The position numbers and the translations under genes are program-made. Positions 38,111-38,201 of a stretch of DNA of 38,201 nucleotides are shown one piece after another. The notes beneath the pieces were generated by a model. It saw nothing but the letters and a program-made list of their open reading frames with translations. It was not told where the DNA came from and searched no databases. Where the stretch lies: contig JAVBSC010000026.1 in the NCBI GenBank assembly GCA_031547305.1, forward strand, positions 1 to 38,201, in the 5' to 3' direction. The DNA comes from JAVBSC01 sp031547305 (GTDB lineage Bacteria > Desulfobacterota > Desulfovibrionia > Desulfovibrionales > Desulfovibrionaceae). The first letter of the stretch is position 1. Every line of letters starts with the position of its first letter.

Positions 38111-38201
38111 GGTGGGGGGTCCGGGGGGGGGGGGGGGGGGGCGCCGGAAGAGGCGGGCGAGGGGGTGGGGGCCCCGCGAGGAGAGAGAGAAAGAAAGCAA
38201 A
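38111..38201. other. Low-complexity contig end, probable artefact
   Basis: A run of 19 G (38123-38141) is followed by G-rich and then AGAGAGAG/AAAGAAAG sequence to the end. Nothing like it occurs elsewhere in the window. It looks like poly-G read error or misassembly, not biology. Confidence 0.7.

Noticed and set aside
1..38201. CRISPR array, tRNA, rRNA or insertion sequence
   Set aside because: No regularly spaced direct repeats, cloverleaf-like sequences, rRNA segments or transposase motifs were found on either strand by reading.

Overview
The window most likely comes from a sulfate-reducing bacterium of the Desulfovibrionaceae (Desulfobacterota, former Deltaproteobacteria). The evidence is the order aprB-aprA-qmoA-qmoB-qmoC-qmoD followed by the siroheme-dependent heme genes ahbC-hemB-ahbD-ahbA, which is the arrangement known from Desulfovibrio vulgaris. 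Coding DNA is GC-rich. Several intergenic stretches are sharply AT-rich, and imperfect-palindrome repeats are scattered between genes. No tRNA, rRNA, CRISPR array, integrase or transposase was seen.

Region 1 (1-8.8 kb) is the dissimilatory APS reduction module on the + strand. AprBA reduces adenosine phosphosulfate to sulfite and AMP. The membrane complex QmoABC, with the accessory protein QmoD, links the menaquinol pool to AprBA. A good sigma70-type promoter lies upstream of aprB, and a Rex-like redox operator covers its -10. The aprA-qmoA gap holds four consecutive hairpins. Region 2 (8.9-15.6 kb) has a cytosolic triple-PAS hybrid histidine kinase on the - strand, then the compact, overlapping + strand operon ahbC-hemB-ahbD-ahbA. 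This operon covers part of the route from aminolevulinate (hemB) and from siroheme (ahb) to heme b, which fits the cytochrome demand of a sulfate reducer.

Region 3 (15.7-25.6 kb, all - strand) is an envelope and transport block. It holds a TMEM43-family membrane protein with two secreted paralogues that share an unnamed domain (one carries an OmpA peptidoglycan-binding domain). Next come a substrate-binding lipoprotein paired with a membrane-anchored LuxR-type regulator, a TSUP-family exporter, and a Kef-type antiporter with a small periplasmic protein. Region 4 (25.6-30.4 kb) has an AMMECR1 protein, a LOG-family nucleotide hydrolase, the tRNA adenosine deaminase tadA, a MucR/Ros zinc-finger regulator, and divergent rfbA and rfbB for dTDP-sugar synthesis.

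Region 5 (30.9-38 kb, all + strand) has an agmatinase-like ureohydrolase, two small heat-shock proteins, an RRM RNA-binding protein behind a long AT-rich leader, a glycine-zipper lipoprotein, a SLOG-like protein, two EamA-fold transporters (one RarD), and an atypical thioredoxin/thioredoxin-reductase pair. In that reductase the usual NADPH-binding basic residues are absent. The last ~90 bases carry a 19-G run and purine-rich low-complexity sequence that look like an assembly or read artefact.

The strongest candidates for something not yet described are the lipoprotein/LuxR membrane sensor pair (18.9-21.8 kb), the TMEM43/duplicated-domain envelope operon (15.7-18.6 kb), the NADH-type thioredoxin system, and the structured non-coding elements next to apr-qmo. 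All functional statements come from reading motifs by eye; no database search was run.
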